Assembly: GCF_013369485.1 (NCBI RefSeq)
Contig: NZ_JABWEB010000030.1
Location: 1 to 50,438 of the forward strand
Length of the DNA stretch: 50,438 nt
Direction: 5' to 3'
Origin: Massilia sp. BJB1822
GTDB taxonomy: Bacteria; Pseudomonadota; Gammaproteobacteria; Burkholderiales; Burkholderiaceae_D
Shown here: positions 48,226 to 50,438 of the stretch, in pieces
Position numbering within the stretch: the first letter of the stretch is position 1
Layout of the letters: every line of letters begins with the position of its first letter
The notes under the pieces: model-generated
What the model was told of the DNA's origin: nothing
The model's input: the letters and a program-made list of their open reading frames with translations, nothing else
Databases searched by the model: none
Made by a program: the position numbers and the translations under genes

Positions 48226-49124
48226 AAGCGCAGATTGCCCTCGGCATCGCGCGCATGGTGGCGCAGGCTGCCCAGCTGCAGCGCATACTGGCGCGCGAAT
48301 TCGGCGCCGAGGAAAAACACCTGGGCCGAGTAATACACCCACAGCAGCAGGGCGATCACGGAACCGGCCGCGCCGAAGCTGCTGGCCACGCCGCTATTGC
48401 CGATATAGGTGCCGATCGCGTATTTGCCGATGCTGAACAGCAGGGCGGTGCCGAGGGCGCCGGCCAGCACGTCGCGCCAGGACAGGCGGATGCGCGGCAG
48501 CATCTTGTAGATTACGGCGAAGATGGCGGCGATCACGGCGAAGCCGATGGCATTATTCAGCCAGGCCAGCACAATGGCAGCGCCCTGCCAGTGGCTGTTC
48601 CAGAATTTCTCCACCAGGCCGAGGGCGGCACTGACCACCAGCGACACCGTCAGCAGGAAGCCCAGCACCAGCACCATGCCGAAGGAGAGCAGGCGGGTGC
48701 GCAGCGCGTCCCACAGCGAGCCTTCTTCCAGCGGCGGCAATTGCCAGATCTCGTCCAGGCTCGATTTCAGTTCGGCGAACACGGTGGTGGCGCCGAACAG
48801 CAGCAGCGCGGCGGCGATGGCGGCGGCCCAGCGCCCTTCCGCTTCGTTCTTGGCCCCGGCCAGCACCAGCTGGATGGCCGCCGCGCCCTGGTCGCCGAGC
48901 AGGCCGCGCAACTGGGCGAACAGCTCGCCCTGGGCCGCCTGCTTGCCGTAGAACAGGCCGGCGATCGAAATCACCAGCACCAGGATGGGCGCCAGCGAGA
49001 ACAGGGTGTAGAAGGCCAGGGCCGCGCCCTTGCTGCTGGCGCGGTGGGCGAACCACTCGCTCAAGGTGCAGTAAGCGATATGGGACAGGGAGCGGGCATG
49101 GTGGCGCCAGCGCTGCAAGCTCAT
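48222..49124 (-). CDS. YihY/BrkB-family membrane protein
   Basis: From the ATG at 49124 (GAGGAG upstream) the product has 300 residues with six membrane segments. Family marks are S-K-G-A-A-L-A-F-Y-T-L-F-S-L-A-P-I-L at residues 33-50 and W-Y/W-V-Y-Y-S-A-Q-V-F-F-L-G-A-E-F near the end. The family was once called ribonuclease BN in error; its role is unclear. It is convergent with the AI-2E-family gene. Confidence 0.92.
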   Translation of the reverse strand: MSLQRWRHHARSLSHIAYCTLSEWFAHRASSKGAALAFYTLFSLAPILVLVISIAGLFYGKQAAQGELFAQLRGLLGDQGAAAIQLVLAGAKNEAEGRWAAAIAAALLLFGATTVFAELKSSLDEIWQLPPLEEGSLWDALRTRLLSFGMVLVLGFLLTVSLVVSAALGLVEKFWNSHWQGAAIVLAWLNNAIGFAVIAAIFAVIYKMLPRIRLSWRDVLAGALGTALLFSIGKYAIGTYIGNSGVASSFGAAGSVIALLLWVYYSAQVFFLGAEFARQYALQLGSLRHHARDAEGNLRF

Positions 49125-49146
49125 GGCAATCTCCTCGTTCAAAAAG

Positions 49147-49172
49147 AAAAAGGGGCATGACGCCCCTTTTTT
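49147..49172 (-). terminator. intrinsic terminator after the OmpA gene
   Basis: GGGGC (49152-49156) pairs with GCCCC (49162-49166), flanked by A and T runs on both sides. On the minus strand it follows the OmpA gene stop at 49191. Confidence 0.85.
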
Positions 49173-49190
49173 CCTACTGCCTTGCCAGCC

Positions 49191-50219
49191 TTACTGCACG
49201 CGGCGTTCGACGGTGATCTGTTCGACTTCCACGCGGCGGTTCGGTTCCAGGCACTTGATCAAGTCGACGCGCTTCTTGTCGGTGCAGGTCACGACCGGAT
49301 TGGCCTTGCCCTTGCCCTGGGCGTTCAGGCGCGAACCGGCCACGCCCTTGCTTTCCAGGTAGGCCTTGACCGCGTTGGCGCGGCGCTCGGACAGTTTCTG
49401 GTTGTACTTGTCCGTGCCCAGGCGGTCGGTGTAGCCGGTGATGGTGATGTCGCCGATGCTCGGATTGTCGTTGAGCAGCTTGGCCACGTCGTCCAGCTTA
49501 GGCTGGGCGCCGGCCAGCTTGTCGCTGTCGAAGCCGAACAGCTCGGTCGCCGACATCGTCACTTTCTCGAAGCGTGGCGGCGGCGGTGGTGGTGGCGGCG
49601 CGACGGGCGGCGGTGGCGGCGGCTGCACGGCCGCTGGCGGCGGCGCAGGCGGGGCTGGCGGCGCCGGCGGCGCGCCGAAGGCGTAGTTCAGGCCCAGGTT
49701 CAGGTAGACATTATTGACCTTGGCCGGACGGAATTCGTCGCCGCGCAGCATGCCGTGCACATTGCGCACGTCGGCCTGGAAGGACCAGCGGTCATTGATG
49801 GTGGACTGGAAGCCCAGGCCGGCGCTCACATAGGGCGAGCTGCGGCGGGCCGAAGGCGAACCCACCAGGTTCAGCTTGTCGCGCTCGGCGCCCACGCCCA
49901 GCAGCAGGAAGGGGCGGAAGGATTGGCGCGAGAACATATACAGGGCGTCGATGCCCAGGGTCTGCTGGGTGTATTTCGAGCCGTTTTCCTTGGAGCGGGC
50001 GTGGGTCAGGCCCATCTGGATATCCCAGTCCTGGGACACGGCTTTACCGAACTTCAGGCCGACGCCTGGGCCGGTTTTGTCGACCAGCCAGTCGCTATCG
50101 GGTTTGAAAGCGCTGATGCTGGGTTGGATATACCAATTGGGGTTGATCGTGGCGTCCTGCGCCGAGGCGGCGGCAGTGGCACACAGCAGGGCTGCGGCAA
50201 GGGCAATTTTCTTATTCAA
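49191..50219 (-). CDS. OmpA-like outer membrane protein
   Basis: The 342-residue protein has a signal peptide (cleaved near S-A-Q at 21), an eight-strand OmpA-type barrel (residues 25-182), a proline-rich linker (183-216, with runs of up to 8 Pro) and a C-terminal OmpA peptidoglycan-binding domain (G-Y-T-D-R-L-G-T-D-K-Y-N, E-P-N-R-R-V-E-V). A cysteine pair lies in V-V-T-C-T and I-K-C-L. It starts with TTG at 50219, six bases after GGGAG. A perfect palindrome lies 91 nt upstream. Confidence 0.93.
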   Translation of the reverse strand: MNKKIALAAALLCATAAASAQDATINPNWYIQPSISAFKPDSDWLVDKTGPGVGLKFGKAVSQDWDIQMGLTHARSKENGSKYTQQTLGIDALYMFSRQSFRPFLLLGVGAERDKLNLVGSPSARRSSPYVSAGLGFQSTINDRWSFQADVRNVHGMLRGDEFRPAKVNNVYLNLGLNYAFGAPPAPPAPPAPPPAAVQPPPPPPVAPPPPPPPPRFEKVTMSATELFGFDSDKLAGAQPKLDDVAKLLNDNPSIGDITITGYTDRLGTDKYNQKLSERRANAVKAYLESKGVAGSRLNAQGKGKANPVVTCTDKKRVDLIKCLEPNRRVEVEQITVERRVQ

Positions 50220-50310
50220 ATTTGACTCCCGTGAGTTGAGAAAAAGTAATACAGCAAGGCCTGAGCCGGACTGTTACACCTCAGCTTAGTGGCCCAACGC
50301 CGTACGGGTC

Positions 50311-50326
50311 AGTGCGCTAGCGCACA
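50311..50326 (-). promoter_or_regulatory. envelope-regulon palindrome, AGTGCGCTAGCGCACA
   Basis: The core GTGCG-CTAG-CGCAC is a perfect 14-bp inverted repeat. TAAGCT begins at 50288, 30.5 nt from the centre. The target is the large OmpA gene. Confidence 0.6.
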
Positions 50327-50396
50327 AACTGCATTGTGATTTTGCGCAATGTTGTAATTTTACCACGGGAACCCCCGCAGTGCTGGGCTGTCCAAC

Positions 50397-50432
50397 AAAA
50401 AGCGCGCCGCTCCGGAACCGGAGACGGCGCGC
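50397..50432 (-). terminator. intrinsic terminator of a gene beyond the window end
   Basis: An 8-bp outer stem (50402-50409 with 50425-50432) and 6-bp inner stem (50410-50415 with 50418-50423) form a hairpin. The five A residues at 50397-50401 would be a U-run on the minus strand, so it probably ends a minus-strand gene lying to the right of the window. Confidence 0.75.
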
Positions 50433-50438
50433 GGGCCG

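Overview
The window looks like chromosomal DNA of a high-GC betaproteobacterium, most likely an Oxalobacteraceae member (Massilia/Duganella/Janthinobacterium type). This rests on GC-rich codon use, the families present (BPSL0067/STY0301 pair, DUF883/YqjE-type envelope genes, DUF3617, DUF3309, a 'site-specific recombinase'-family membrane protein, AsmA) and the style of the intergenic repeats. The placement is by recall, not by search. Bases 1-58 are a pure C run that may be an assembly or sequencing artefact.

1-7.2 kb is accessory DNA: a secreted c-type cytochrome, a putative papain-fold amidase with a secreted partner (effector/immunity-like), a LysR/MFS/NTF2-like export locus, and a decayed toxin-antitoxin module with an intact antitoxin and a toxin cut to 27 codons. 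A small unknown gene and a periplasmic binding protein follow.

7.2-26.1 kb is a complete contractile-tail (P2/R-pyocin-type) locus without any capsid, portal, terminase, replication or integrase gene, so I read it as an R-type tailocin. An S24-type self-cleaving repressor is divergent from a regulator that I suggest is a Q-like antiterminator. A strong late promoter is followed by two tandem intrinsic terminators before the first structural gene. Then come gp37-like, V, a small protein, W, J, I, a five-gene tip/fibre module ending in a polyglycine-rich fibre, FI sheath, FII tube, E and E' chaperones in overlapping frames, T tape measure, U, X, D, two or three holin-like membrane proteins and a GH24 endolysin. 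Three more intrinsic terminators lie inside the operon.

26.1-36.6 kb is mostly housekeeping or metabolic: a PEP mutase/isocitrate lyase-family enzyme, a small lipoprotein, a quinone oxidoreductase-like enzyme with a divergent LysR gene, a 74-residue unknown gene behind an excellent LexA (SOS) box, a hendecad coiled-coil membrane protein, a lipoprotein phospholipase D with its membrane-protein partner, a short porin and a class IV aminotransferase. Palindromic intergenic repeats occur at 24.5 kb and 36.5 kb.

36.6-50.4 kb is an envelope-stress island: OmpA-type lipoproteins, glycine-zipper proteins, a BON-domain lipoprotein, AsmA, a ferritin-like protein, an ElaB/YqjD-YqjE-YqjK-like operon, lmo0937 and DUF3309 miniproteins, AI-2E and BrkB/YihY transporters and a large OmpA. 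A Crp/Fnr-family regulator sits in the middle. Ten copies of a 16-bp palindrome (core GTNCG-N4-CGNAC) lie upstream of these genes, each about 30 nt from a -10-like hexamer, the geometry of a class II activator site. I propose that the island is one regulon of the embedded Crp/Fnr protein.
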